Assembly (NCBI RefSeq): GCF_000226095.1
Contig: NC_016474.1
Coordinates: 2,480,001-2,544,000 of the forward strand
Direction: 5' to 3'
Length of the DNA: 64,000 nucleotides
DNA from: Thermothelomyces thermophilus ATCC 42464
Lineage: Eukaryota; Ascomycota; Sordariomycetes; Sordariales; Chaetomiaceae
Part shown: in pieces, positions 12,368-22,368 of the stretch
Layout of the letters: each line of letters begins with the position of its first letter
Numbering within the stretch: the first letter of the stretch is position 1
Translations under genes and position numbers: made by a program
The notes under the pieces: model-generated
What the model saw: the letters and a program-made list of their open reading frames with translations, nothing else
What the model was told of the DNA's origin: nothing
The model's database searches: none

Positions 12368-13444
12368 TTACGAGGCTACACATGAGCAATAATCAGTATT
12401 CCCACCAAGGTAACTGAGGAAAAGAGGTAAAACGGGGGAAAGAAGAAGAAGAAGGGAAAAAAAAAAAAGGGAAAGAAATAGGCCCAGGGCCAGAACCTAC
12501 CAGGGCCGCTGATATCGGTGGTGATGGTGCCGTCCTCGATGTAGACGCCCGAGAAGTAAAACTCCTCGTTGGTGTCCGAGTAGCCCGACCGGGGCAGCTC
12601 CAGCACGCCCAGGTGCCAGTCCGCCCCGTTGGACGAGGTCGAGACGGGGACGGGCGCGACGACCTGCTTGAGCGGCTCGGCGCCCTCCGAGTGCCAGAAG
12701 CCGACCGTGTTCGCATTGAAGTCCTATTCTCCGCCGCCGTCGTCGCGTTCCCCTCGGAGGTTAGTCTTTTTAGGTTTCCTCATACTTTCCTTCAGGGGGG
12801 GAGGGATAGAGAAAAAAAGAAAAAAAGGAAAAAAAGAAAAAAAGAAAAAAATAAAGAAAAGGAAAAGAAAAAAAGGACGCACAATCTCGTAGGCAATGTT
12901 GTGCCACACACCAGCCTTCCACTCCGTCTTCCACCGGCTCTGCTGGTTGGTCATCCACTGCAGGTTGACGTTGCTCGTGCCCTGCTCGCCGCTGATCCAG
13001 CCGTACTTCATCTCGGTGAAGTGGCACTCGAAGAAGCAGATCTGGTGCTCGCGGTTGGGGGCTCGGCGCGTTGGTGTCCTTGCGCATCATGCTGAAGTGG
13101 TAGTACGTACACCTTGCCCCGGTTGATGGGCGCCGTCGTCTGCGGGACGAGCTCGGTCCGCCGCATGTTCTGCCCGTTCCAGAAGGCCGTGCTCTCGAGC
13201 GTGAACCGGGCTCCCTGCCGGGACACCGGAGTCGGCCGGGTTCTTGTACTCGGGCGACAGGTTGATGTATGTACCTGTCCACCGTGCCCGACCCGTGGAT
13301 GTAGTACTGGTACGGCCCGACCTGGTTGCTCCACGACCACTTGTTGAGGTCCTGCGAGCTGGTCAAGTCGTTGAACCGGCCGTCCCAGAGGATGGCGCCC
13401 TCGACCGAGGCGGGGAGGGTCGCGAGGATGGCGGCCGTCTTCAT
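12368..13444 (-). pseudogene. GH131 beta-glucanase gene with four frame-changing insertions
   Basis: Glycoside hydrolase family 131 enzymes are secreted broad-specificity beta-1,3/1,6/1,4-glucanases of fungi. The start (ATG at 13442-13444) gives a short signal peptide (MKTAAILATLPASVEG) and then AILWDGRFNDL and SWSNQVGPYQYYIHG. From there consecutive family segments fall in different frames. The breaks lie near 13266-13275 (an extra 4 nt, TACATACATC), 13221-13231 (+1), 13101-13113 (an extra 4 nt, GTACGTAC) and 13057-13061 (+1 in a G5 run). Segments that change frame include NMRRTELVPQTT, YYHFSMMRKD, EMKYGWISGEQG and WHNIAYEI. An intron at 12724-12882 joins EI to DFNANTVGFWHSEG. A second intron at 12376-12500 would lead to an 8-nt last exon ending at 12368. 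As read the gene cannot make a full enzyme; clustered sequence errors are the alternative. Confidence 0.8.
12806..12877 (+). repeat. Polypurine (A/G) tract in GH131 intron
   Basis: Nearly pure A/G run on the plus strand, hence a long polypyrimidine tract near the donor end of the GH131 intron on the sense strand. A second A/G-rich block lies at 12416-12480 inside the last intron of the same gene. Confidence 0.8.
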
Positions 13445-14515
13445 TTTTATGCGAATTTTGAAAAAAAAAAGAAAAAAAGATAAAGGTATGAGAGAAAGGG
13501 GGCCAGGGAGTTAGGGTTAAGGTAATTCAGGGGTTCAGGGGGGGATGGGCAAAAACACACATATAGGAATGAGAGCGTTTACCGGGTTTACCATGCCCGT
13601 GGTCTTATACAAACCGACTCTGCGACATCATTACCCCCTTTGTCAATAGTAAAATAGCACAGAGAAATAAATTAGGAAACCGCTCGGGGCAAGATGAGAG
13701 AGAGAGAGAGTCCAGCCGTGAGCATATTAGACGTCCCGCTGCACGATAATTAGTCTAGTCGCCATATGATAGAGGCATTGCGGTCCGCCTTTTTAAACGA
13801 GGCGTTTCTGCTAGGCTTGCGGATGAGAGCCTCCGGGGGACAAAGGCAAGCCGTGATTGATCTAGAGTGTCTTGTTGGTCTGCCGACTTTAGCCTGTACA
13901 TATATGTACGTACATGTATATAAATACATACCGTACCGCCCAGAAGAGTTCGTCACCATGAGAAACCCCACACCTGTGTCTAAACAGATGAACTCTGTCT
14001 AGAACAGTAAGGCCCAGGTCATCGCGCAAATTGAGGACCCATTTCCCCTGGTCCCTTTCTGGGAACGGGAGCTCGCACGCTCCTCTTGCGGACGGGGTGG
14101 TCCTGCTGGGCCGAAATATCTAGGCACTGCTCCCGGGCTGGGATCGCTTGATGGAACGCCAAACCGGGAGAACGAGTATGGACACCTACCGTATACTTCT
14201 AGTTCGAAATTTAGCAGTAGCAATGAGTATATGTATATAGGAATACCTCCGACTTAGCTATGTACCAACACTCAACCCAGCGATGAAATGGGAAAAAAAA
14301 AAACCGTACCCTCGCGCCGTCCAACTCCTCCGGAATATCAGCCCACGCCGAAGATAAGCACAATGATCTCATGTCACCGCAGCCCAGTCAGTATCCAAAC
14401 AAGGGGGAGGGGGGTGCCAAGCTCGTGATATCCAACCCGTCTTGCGACACCGAGCAGTACACCTTAACATCCCAGTGGGCCCCTGCCACATTCCCCCCCT
14501 TCCCTTGGCTGGGTC
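13445..14515. other. Intergenic between GH131 and permease genes
   Basis: No supported gene. It contains the GH131 promoter and the permease 3' flank, a GTAC/TACA-rich patch at 13898-13935 including GTACGTACATGTA, a short GA repeat near 13694-13710 and a telomere-like GTTAGGGTTA at 13509-13518. Confidence 0.5.
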
Positions 14516-16691
14516 TCAATACTCCACCCCAGAGAAGCTCTTGTTCCTCACCAGCGCGGCCCTCTCCAAGCTCGCCCTCGGTAGCTGCTCGAATGAGCGC
14601 GGCCTACTATGCGACGTGCTGGGCCTGCTGCTCGCCGCGTCGCCGTCCTCAACCGCGCTCATGGCGTCCACCGGCGTGCCAACGTCGTCCTTGATCTGGT
14701 GGATGAAGAAAGCCGAGATCAGCACGGTGATGCCGCCCAGGGCCAGCACGATGGCGATGCTGTGATCCCCCGGCACGCCGCGGGGTTTCTGGAAGAAGCG
14801 GAAGATGATGCTGCTGGAGACGGTGGCGATGATCTGGGGCGCGGCGATGGCCATGTTGTGAATGCCCAGAATGACACCGGCCTGGTCGGCGTCATCCTGG
14901 TCCTGGTCCTCGTCGGCGTTGGTCAGGGACCGCTCGCGGTCCTCGTCTGACGAGTAGCCGTCCAGCGAGGCCACGCCGGCCCGGCCGTCGGGCCACAGGT
15001 TGCGCTGGGCGTACTGGGCGCGGCGGATCTCGTCGCGACGCGAGATCTCGGCGCTAATGATGGCCCAGGGCGCCCAGAGGGTGAGTGCCCAGGTGATGCC
15101 GACTAGGCCGATGAGGAAGGTGGCGGCGCTCACGCTGCGCACAAAGACGGTGCAGAGCATACTGGCCGTAAACAGGAGCTGGGCCAGCATCCAGGCGCGG
15201 CGGAGGGTGAAGCCCGGGATGATCAGGTATTCGAGCCAGGACTTCTTCTCGTCGTAGCCCTTGATCGCGCGGGGAGCTTCCCCGGGCGCGACGGCCGTCA
15301 CGTTACGCTGGATCTCGTAGGTCGGAGCGATAAAGAAAGGGAGGAAGACGTTGGTGGCTAAGCCCATGATGGCGAATATGAGCAGGGCAAAGGTACCCTG
15401 CCGAGTAGCTTCCTCGTAGAGCTTGTCGAGCTCCTCGGGGGTCATGTGGGGGTTCGCCTCGAGATAGGGCTCGGCGTAGATCTCTCCAATGTAGGCCGAC
15501 GTGTAGAAGAGCATGGGGAAGAAGCCGATCCAAGCGCAGAACTGCACCTGGCAAACCCTCTTGGTCTGAGGCGGGAGCCGCCTGATGGACGTGAAGATCT
15601 TGCGGAAGAAAGCCAGGATGCCCGGCTTGTTCTTGGACGGAGGTCCTTCGAGCCGCGGGTCTCTCTCATGGATCGTGATGCAGCTCAGAGCGACGGTCAC
15701 GGCAAGGGCAATGCTGGCGATGGCGCACAGGTCCTTGAACTGGGTGTCGCCGAAGAACCACGTAATCGAAGGGAGGTCCATGTAGCCAGCGAGATAGCCT
15801 ACAATATTTCCGAGGCCGACGAAGCGACTCGCCATGGCATTTGCGCTCTCTTGGGGGCCAGTCAGCCTCATCTGTCCAACTATGTAATAAAAGAAAGCTA
15901 AGAGGTGCCTGACCTTGTTGATGAGTGGGCGCGCAGTCCACAATAAAGGCACGAATCGCGGCTTGCACTGTTACATCGTCATCAGCAACGGATGAGACAT
16001 CCTGGGCCACTTAACCTCGGCATCTCCTACCTGTATTGATGGCAAAGTCAAGGACGTAAACCCAGAGGACTGCGACCACGATGATCGAGGCTTTGACGCC
16101 CTCCGAATCCGGAGCGGCTCCAAACAGGCCCAGAAAACCGCCAACGATCTCCTTTGTCCACGCGAGGAACATCAGGGAAACAATTGTGGCAAGGGCGCCT
16201 CCGATCATGAAAGGCTTGCGTTTCCCCCATCGGATGCGGCAGTTGTCGCTCAGCATGCCCACGTACGGCTGCACCAGGGTTCCGGACAGAGGCCCGGCGA
16301 TCCAGACGAGAGCCATGAGGGACTTGCTGAGGCCGAGGGACAGCAGGTAGGGCGAGCCGTTGGACATCTCGACCGACCAGGCAATCTGCAGCCCGCCGAT
16401 GCCGATGGTCAACAGGATGAGGTACCAGACGCTCATGTTCGCCTGCTTCTCGTCGGCGCCCCCGGCCAGGGGTCGGCCGTCCTCCAAGCCATTGTCCTCG
16501 CCCGAGTAGGAGGTCGGAGAGAGCAGGGGCGAGTGCTCGTTCAAGCCATCTTGGTTCTGCTGTTCCGGCCCGTCTTGAGAGCCAGCTTCCCTGCGTTTGC
16601 TGTTACTCTCGGGAGTGCTCGGGGGAGACGCGTGGTGCTCGTCGGTTGCGGGGCGGGCCCGATCCTGAGATTCTTCCAACGACGACGTCAT
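14516..16691 (-). CDS. Sucrose/alpha-glucoside H+ symporter (GPH/SUT-type MFS)
   Basis: Twelve-helix proton-coupled permease resembling fission yeast Sut1 and plant sucrose carriers; likely takes up sucrose or maltose-type sugars at the plasma membrane. Three exons on the minus strand: 16691-16031, 15967-15914, 15849-14516, giving 682 residues. The start is the first Met of an in-frame hydrophilic Ser-rich N-terminus. Family marks are QIAWSVEMSNGSPYLLSLGL, PLSGTLVQPYVGMLSD, the loop RIRWGKRKPFMIGG, and DFAINT joined by splicing to VQAAIRAFIVDCAPTHQQ and ESANAMASR. The middle exon is only 54 nt. A long central loop (YSSDEDRERS..DEDQDQDD) and a Ser/Arg-rich tail are cytosolic. It lies in tandem with the broken GH131 gene, a loose carbohydrate theme, and is divergent from nhx1 across 1.4 kb. 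Confidence 0.87.
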
Positions 16692-18138
16692 GCGAGGCAG
16701 AGGAGGCGCGAGTGTATTTAATTATCGAAAACCCCGGCGCGTATCACAAGCCAAGACCGGGCGTGTCGGGTCTGTCTACTCTAAAGCTGTACGACGACCA
16801 AACGGGGTTCTGCTTTCGGTTGTGCTCAGATGCGGGATCGTAGACGGCGACAGACCGTCTCTTTCGGCTCGGTACTCGACTCGTAAACCGTCGGGGTATT
16901 TCCGGCGACGCGAAACGAAGAAAAGCAAGGGGTCGCTCCTAAAGCGATCCGAGTTCTCGATGATTTAAGTTGGTTTTTTTAAGCTGCACTTTGGCCGTGG
17001 GTGCCGGTCAATCAGGTGGTCAAGTCAGAAAACGCCACGAGACCGTCGTCACTCGGCTCGAAGCTCTTGAATTGGATAGCAGACGCAGATCGGAAAGCCC
17101 CGAGATGCAAGGGTAAAAAAAAAAACAACCATTAGCAGCAGGTCGGGAACGAAATGGGCAGCAACTACGGGTCGATAAAGCGCCGTCTGGAGTGGCTCAG
17201 AATGAAAGGCGCACGGCAAGCCTGATGGTACGAGAGAGTAGAAAGGCAGCCCGTAAGCACAGGTCTGGAACACGGGCACTGCAGGGGGATGAGCGGAACG
17301 AGGCGAACGAGAGAGAACCGGGGGCCAGCTTGGAGACCCACTTCTCCAGATTTCCTTGGGGCAGGGCTGAACTTGGTCCTTTTTAGTGCGGTTGGCATAC
17401 TGTGAGCAGCCAACAATGCCGTGCTCGCAACATTTGAATCCTTGGTTTCTATGCAAACCAGAAACTTTCAATTTCGCTCATAATCATTTTCTATGCAATA
17501 TCGTATCTGTCTTTGAGCGAGATGTTTGAGATACCCGAATCCTGAATTCCGTCTCAACCTCGCAGCCAGCAAAGCGATCGTGGGACACCTTGCATCACTC
17601 ACACCAAGACAGTGCGTCGTGACGAGTCACGCCTCGCCGCAGTGACCAGCTGACACAACATGCACCCACTTCGCACCTCTCCTAGTGTAACTTGGGCAGG
17701 AGTGAAGTTGTCTCGGCAATTTGACCCCAAACCCCTGTCTGGGTATGTACACTAGTGTATGTACAGATGCAACTGAGCGTACACTACTCCGTACCAGCCA
17801 ACCAATCCGTACTCCCCCGTCGATTGGCCGGTTCCGCCCGCTGTGGAGTCGGGATTCTGTGGGTGGCGCGCCAACCGAAGAGGCGCATGGAAAGCTGGCG
17901 ACTTCATCCCATCCATTTCGTTTCCATACTAGTAGTGTATCGAAAACGACCCCATGCACCGTGTCGAGTGCACGTTTACGTTATTGATTCCATACCACAT
18001 CCCAACCCCGGGCTCGCTAGCGTACAACCTCCAGAGATTGTCGTGACAACCGCGAGCCGTTTTACACATTTCGAAACTCGGGCTGCCGCTCAGTCGCGTG
18101 AGCGACAGGCCCAGGGCCGCCAATTCTCGTTCCCCGCC
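16692..18138. other. Divergent promoter region, permease/nhx1
   Basis: No supported gene over 1.45 kb. A TACTCCGTAC word (reverse complement of the dispersed TACGGAGTA repeat) lies at 17785-17794, in a GTAC-rich patch (17745-17815). Confidence 0.5.
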
Positions 18139-20476
18139 ATGCTCGGGCAAACCATCGCCAGCGCCCTCATGGGCCTTGCCAGTACGCCGCCTCCCACTTG
18201 CAACCTTCCCAGTCTCCCAGAGATGCGCAATAAGTGCACATCCGTTCCTCCTCATGACGATGCGGACGCTAACAAGATGTGGCAGAGAGGGAAGAAGAAG
18301 ACCCGGCCGGTATGCTTGTCGAACCGATCCGTGCACCCTCTCGATCCCGGACGAGCGCGGGCTAACCCAGTGCCGCAGGGGAGGACGCCCCGAAGCAGGA
18401 GAACAATGCGTCGTGGGCCATCTTCATACTGCTCATGCTGCTCATTGTGGCATTCTGTACGAGCTACACCATGCAGCAGCGCAAGATCACGGCCATCCAC
18501 GAGACCGTCATCTCCATCTTTGGCGGCATGACGGTGGGCCTGATCCTCCGTGTCTCGGGCTTCGACTCGATCCGTGACCTCGTCAACTTCAATTACCAGT
18601 ACTTCTTCAACCTCCTCCTGCCGCCCATCATCCTCTCGTCCGGCTACGAGCTCCACCAGGCCAACTTCTTCCGCAACATCGGCACCATCCTGACCTTCGC
18701 CTTTGCCGGAACCTTCATCTCGGCCGTCGGTATCGGCGTGCTCCTGTGGCTCTACACGGCCATCTCCCTCGAGGGCCTCGATGTTTCCTTCATCGACGCA
18801 ATCTCGGTCGGCGCCACCCTGTCGGCCACCGATCCCGTCACCATCCTGGCCATCTTCAACACCTTCAAGGTCGACCCCAAGCTCTACACCATCATCTTTG
18901 GCGAATCGATCCTCAACGATGCCGTCGCCATTGTCATCTTCGAGTCGGCCCAGAGTGCGGCCACCAAGGGCGGAGGCATTGGCATCTGGAGCGCCCTCCA
19001 CGGCATCTGGTACTTCTTGTCCGAGTTCTTTGGCAGCTTGTCCATCGGCGCCCTTGTGGGTGTCCTGACCGCCCTGGGGCTGAAGTACACCTACGTTAGA
19101 CGGTACCCCAACATCGAGAGCTCGCTGGTGGTGCTGATCGCATATGCAACCTATTTTTTTGCCCAGGCCATCGGAATGTCCGGTAGGTGCTCGAGCCGTC
19201 CCGTCCGAGAGGGACCTTGTTCCTAACTCACACTCTCTCCTTCTTCCTCACAGGCATCGTCGCCCTCCTCTTCTGCGGCATCACGCTCAAGCACTACGCA
19301 TACTTCAACATGTCGCGCCGCACGCAGCTCACCACCAAGTACTTTTTCCAAGTTACCGCCCAACTCTCCGAAAACTTCATCTTCATCTACCTCGGCCTGG
19401 CCCTCTTTACCGAGAAGAACCTCGTCTACCAGCCCCTCCTGATCATCGTGACGGTCCTTGCCGTCTGCGCCGCTCGGTGGCTGGCCGTCTTCCCCCTCTC
19501 CAGGGCCATCAACTGGTTCATCCGCTACCGCGCCCGCCGCCAGGGTCGCGAGGTCGCCGACGAGCTGCCGTACAGCTACCAAGCGATGCTCTTCTGGGCC
19601 GGCCTGCGCGGCGCCGTCGGCGTCGCCCTCTCGGCCCTCTTCACCGCCAAGGAGACGCAGGCCCTGCAGGCCACGGTGCTGGTCGTCGTCGTGCTGACCG
19701 TCATCATCTTTGGCGGCACCACGGCCCGCATGCTCGAGATCCTGGGCATCCGCACGGGCGTGACGGAGGACGTCGATTCGGACGACGAGTTCGACATCGA
19801 GGCCATCGGCGGCGGCCTGTACAAGCGCTCGGACGACTCGGCCATCGGGTACAACGCGCGCTCTCGCAACCGCGGGTCGACCGTGCCGCTGAGCACAGTC
19901 CACGCCGACACGGGCAGGAACGGGCGCGCGGGCGGCAGCAGCGCGAGCGGCGACAGGGGCGCCGGCGGGTGGGCGTCCGGGCACAGGTCGCCCAACACGG
20001 CGCCGGTCGCGCGTCAGGCCGGCAGCAGCCGCAGCCGCAACAAGGGCCAGAAGGGCAACGGCGACGACTACGAGAGGTCCGAGCTGCTGGGCACGCCCTC
20101 GTCGGGCCGCGACACCGACTCGGAATTCGGGAGCGACATCGACATCTCGGACCTGCCCCCGCCCGCGCCCGCGCCCGCGCCGAGGGCCCGGTCTCCGATG
20201 CTCGCGCCTCCGGGCGGAGCTCATCACGAGGGCGGACCCGGAAGCAACAGCAGCAGCAACAGCAGTAGTAGTAGTAGTAGCACCCGGCAGAGCGGCCCGG
20301 GCGAGGGGGGGAGTAGTCAGCAGCAGACGCCACTCACGGCGACGGCCGCGATCCGGCAGCTGTTCCGTACCGAGGACCCGACGGCGCTGCTCAGGCAGCT
20401 GGATGAGGACTTTATCAAGCCGCATTTGCTGCTGGATGGAGCAGCGGGAAGGGGCGGAGGGAATGGGTCTCATTGA
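18139..20476 (+). CDS. nhx1: Endosomal/vacuolar Na+(K+)/H+ exchanger, Nhx1
   Basis: CPA1-family cation/proton exchanger of late endosome and vacuole that sets lumenal pH and supports protein sorting. Four exons: 18139-18181, a 24-nt microexon 18286-18309, 18379-19182, 19254-20476, giving 697 residues. The microexon is supported by phase, by GCTAAC branch sites in both flanking introns, and because it restores the family's DPAG(x)E stretch before the first helix. Family motifs: FFNLLLPPIILSSGYELHQ (amiloride-region helix), DAISVGATLSATDPVTILA, FGESILNDAVAIVIFE with the ND pair, and LFWAGLRGAVGVALS. The hydrophilic tail (about 230 residues) is acidic, then Gly/Ser-rich with PAPAPAP and a poly-Ser run (20238-20282), and ends in a more ordered segment, TAAIRQLFRTEDPTALLRQL. 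A T run follows the stop at 20496-20514. Confidence 0.92.
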
Positions 20477-21867
20477 GAGCGGGCTTGGTTCTTGGTTTTT
20501 TTTTTTTTTTTTTTCAGGTCTGTGTTTTTGTACCGTACTCGTGTAGATGACCATTACTTTTTTATATCTTGCTCTTCTTCCCCCCCTTTTTTTTGCCCTT
20601 TGCCCTTTTCTTTGGTCTTATTTGGGTTCAGGTAGTCCTCTACTGTCCTGCACTATACTTGCATACACGGGCTGCCACACCATCGGGATGCAAGGATATC
20701 ATGATCGACTGGCGTTTGGGGCGCACCCGGGTAGATGGTGTTGTGGCTGCCTCTGGGATTGAACGTCCGCGTAACGCGAGGGAGCGCTGGGCGCTGACGG
20801 ATGCTTGTTTACTTGATACCTGAGACGATACAAAAATGGGGTTATAATAGGTTTCAAACGAGGGAGATGAACTGGAGCAAGTTTCAATACAACAGCGAAA
20901 CAGTAGTCGGAGCTGAATCGCGCTTGTGCATAGGGCGATAATGATGACGATGATGACGGCAATGGCGGGCGGAACACACTGGCTCTGGAAATGCGTAGAT
21001 AGGTGGTTCCGCTGGAGCATTGTTCAAGGTAGCCCTCGAACGGGCGGTTTCATCACAATACTAACAGGTAAGTAGTCAGTAGGTAATAAGGAATCATCAT
21101 CTTTTAATGAAAAACAAAACAAAAGAAACAGAAAAAAAAAGAAAACAGAGAGAATGGGAAAGTAAGAAAAGAAAGAAACAAAGAAAAAGAAAAATAAGAA
21201 CAAGAAAATAAAGAAAAAAAAACTTGGTTTCTTCATATAGTTAAGACACTACCAACATGGATTACAGTACTAGGTAGCTACCGTGATCAGCCAGGGCTGC
21301 GTGGACTCGGGTTATCTAACCTAAGTCTATATACCATATGGGAAGTTGCTTGCGAAGGATGGTGTCGAGAGAAGGCGGGGGGTGAACGGGGGGTAAGGGG
21401 TATATCTATTTAGTGACTACGGCTGGCATTGACCTCTGTTGTGGCTCGGATTTGACCAATACAAAAAGACGGAGAACTGGGCTGGGGGTCATGGTGGTTG
21501 ATATATAGACTGCTTGTAATTGTGTGTCTCGACGCCATCCACCATCTGTCTCCCATGTCGAAATAAGGGGTATAATAAGCGTAGAGGTATTTCGACCACA
21601 ACAGACATCTCCTCGGCTCAGCACTTTCCCTCCATCCCTCCCCTGGCTTGCTTACCCAGTTGGCCCGTCAGTCATGACGTATGTACAAAAAAGTCGCGGA
21701 CAGATGCCGTCGTTAGCTTACCGAAGCACCAGGCCTCAAGACTGTCGACAGACTTTTGAGGCGTATCCCTTCATATTGCAATCAACCACCCACTCACTCA
21801 CTACCTCGGGATTCACCCCTCCCATTATCCCCCTTTTCTCCTCTTTTTTTTTTTTTTTTTTTCCTCT
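20477..21867. other. Convergent 3' flanks of nhx1 and the membrane-protein gene
   Basis: No supported gene. Notable content: a 19-T run at 20496-20514, an A/G-rich plus-strand tract at about 21108-21223, and a 20-T run at 21843-21862 right next to the stop of the minus-strand gene. Confidence 0.5.
21108..21223 (+). repeat. A-rich polypurine tract
   Basis: About 115 nt consisting almost entirely of A and G with a few C/T interruptions, between the two convergent gene ends. Confidence 0.8.
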
Positions 21868-22334
21868 CTATCTCTCGTCAGCACCGTGATATAATAATCC
21901 ACCTACGCCGCCATCCCCAGCTCGGGAACGAACGACCTCGTCGACGGGCCGGGGCGGCTGCCCGTCGTCCATCATGAGGTCGAAGCTCTGCTCCCGCGGC
22001 GGGTTGTGCACCCCCGGGATGCCCGGGTCCCCCGGGATCATGGTCGTCGCGACGGCGACGGCGGCGGCCTGGGGCCCGCCGCCGTCCGCCCGCTGCTGCG
22101 CCCGCCTGATGCGCCCCTTCTGCTGGTCCACCCACGACGCGACGCTCCGGAACCGCGCCGGCTGGTCCTCGCTCGTCTCCGTGCAGACGGTCTCTCTCCG
22201 GCCGCCGGCGGCGGAGCTCGCGCTGCTGTCGTTGCGTGCTAGGGGCGCCGCCGCGGATTGGCCTGCTGCTGCTGCTGCTGCTGCTGATTGCCGTGCTGTT
22301 GTCGTTGTCATCCAGGAGAAGCGGGTCGTGTACC

Positions 22335-22368
<34 letters not shown>

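Noticed and set aside
12368-16691. GH131 plus permease as a carbohydrate-use gene cluster
   Set aside because: Only two neighbours, one apparently broken, and different substrate types expected (beta-glucan versus alpha-glucosides).
19144-20554. Long overlapping ORFs on both strands over the nhx1 3' half
   Set aside because: His/Arg/Pro- or Arg/Gly-rich shadow frames of the nhx1 tail.
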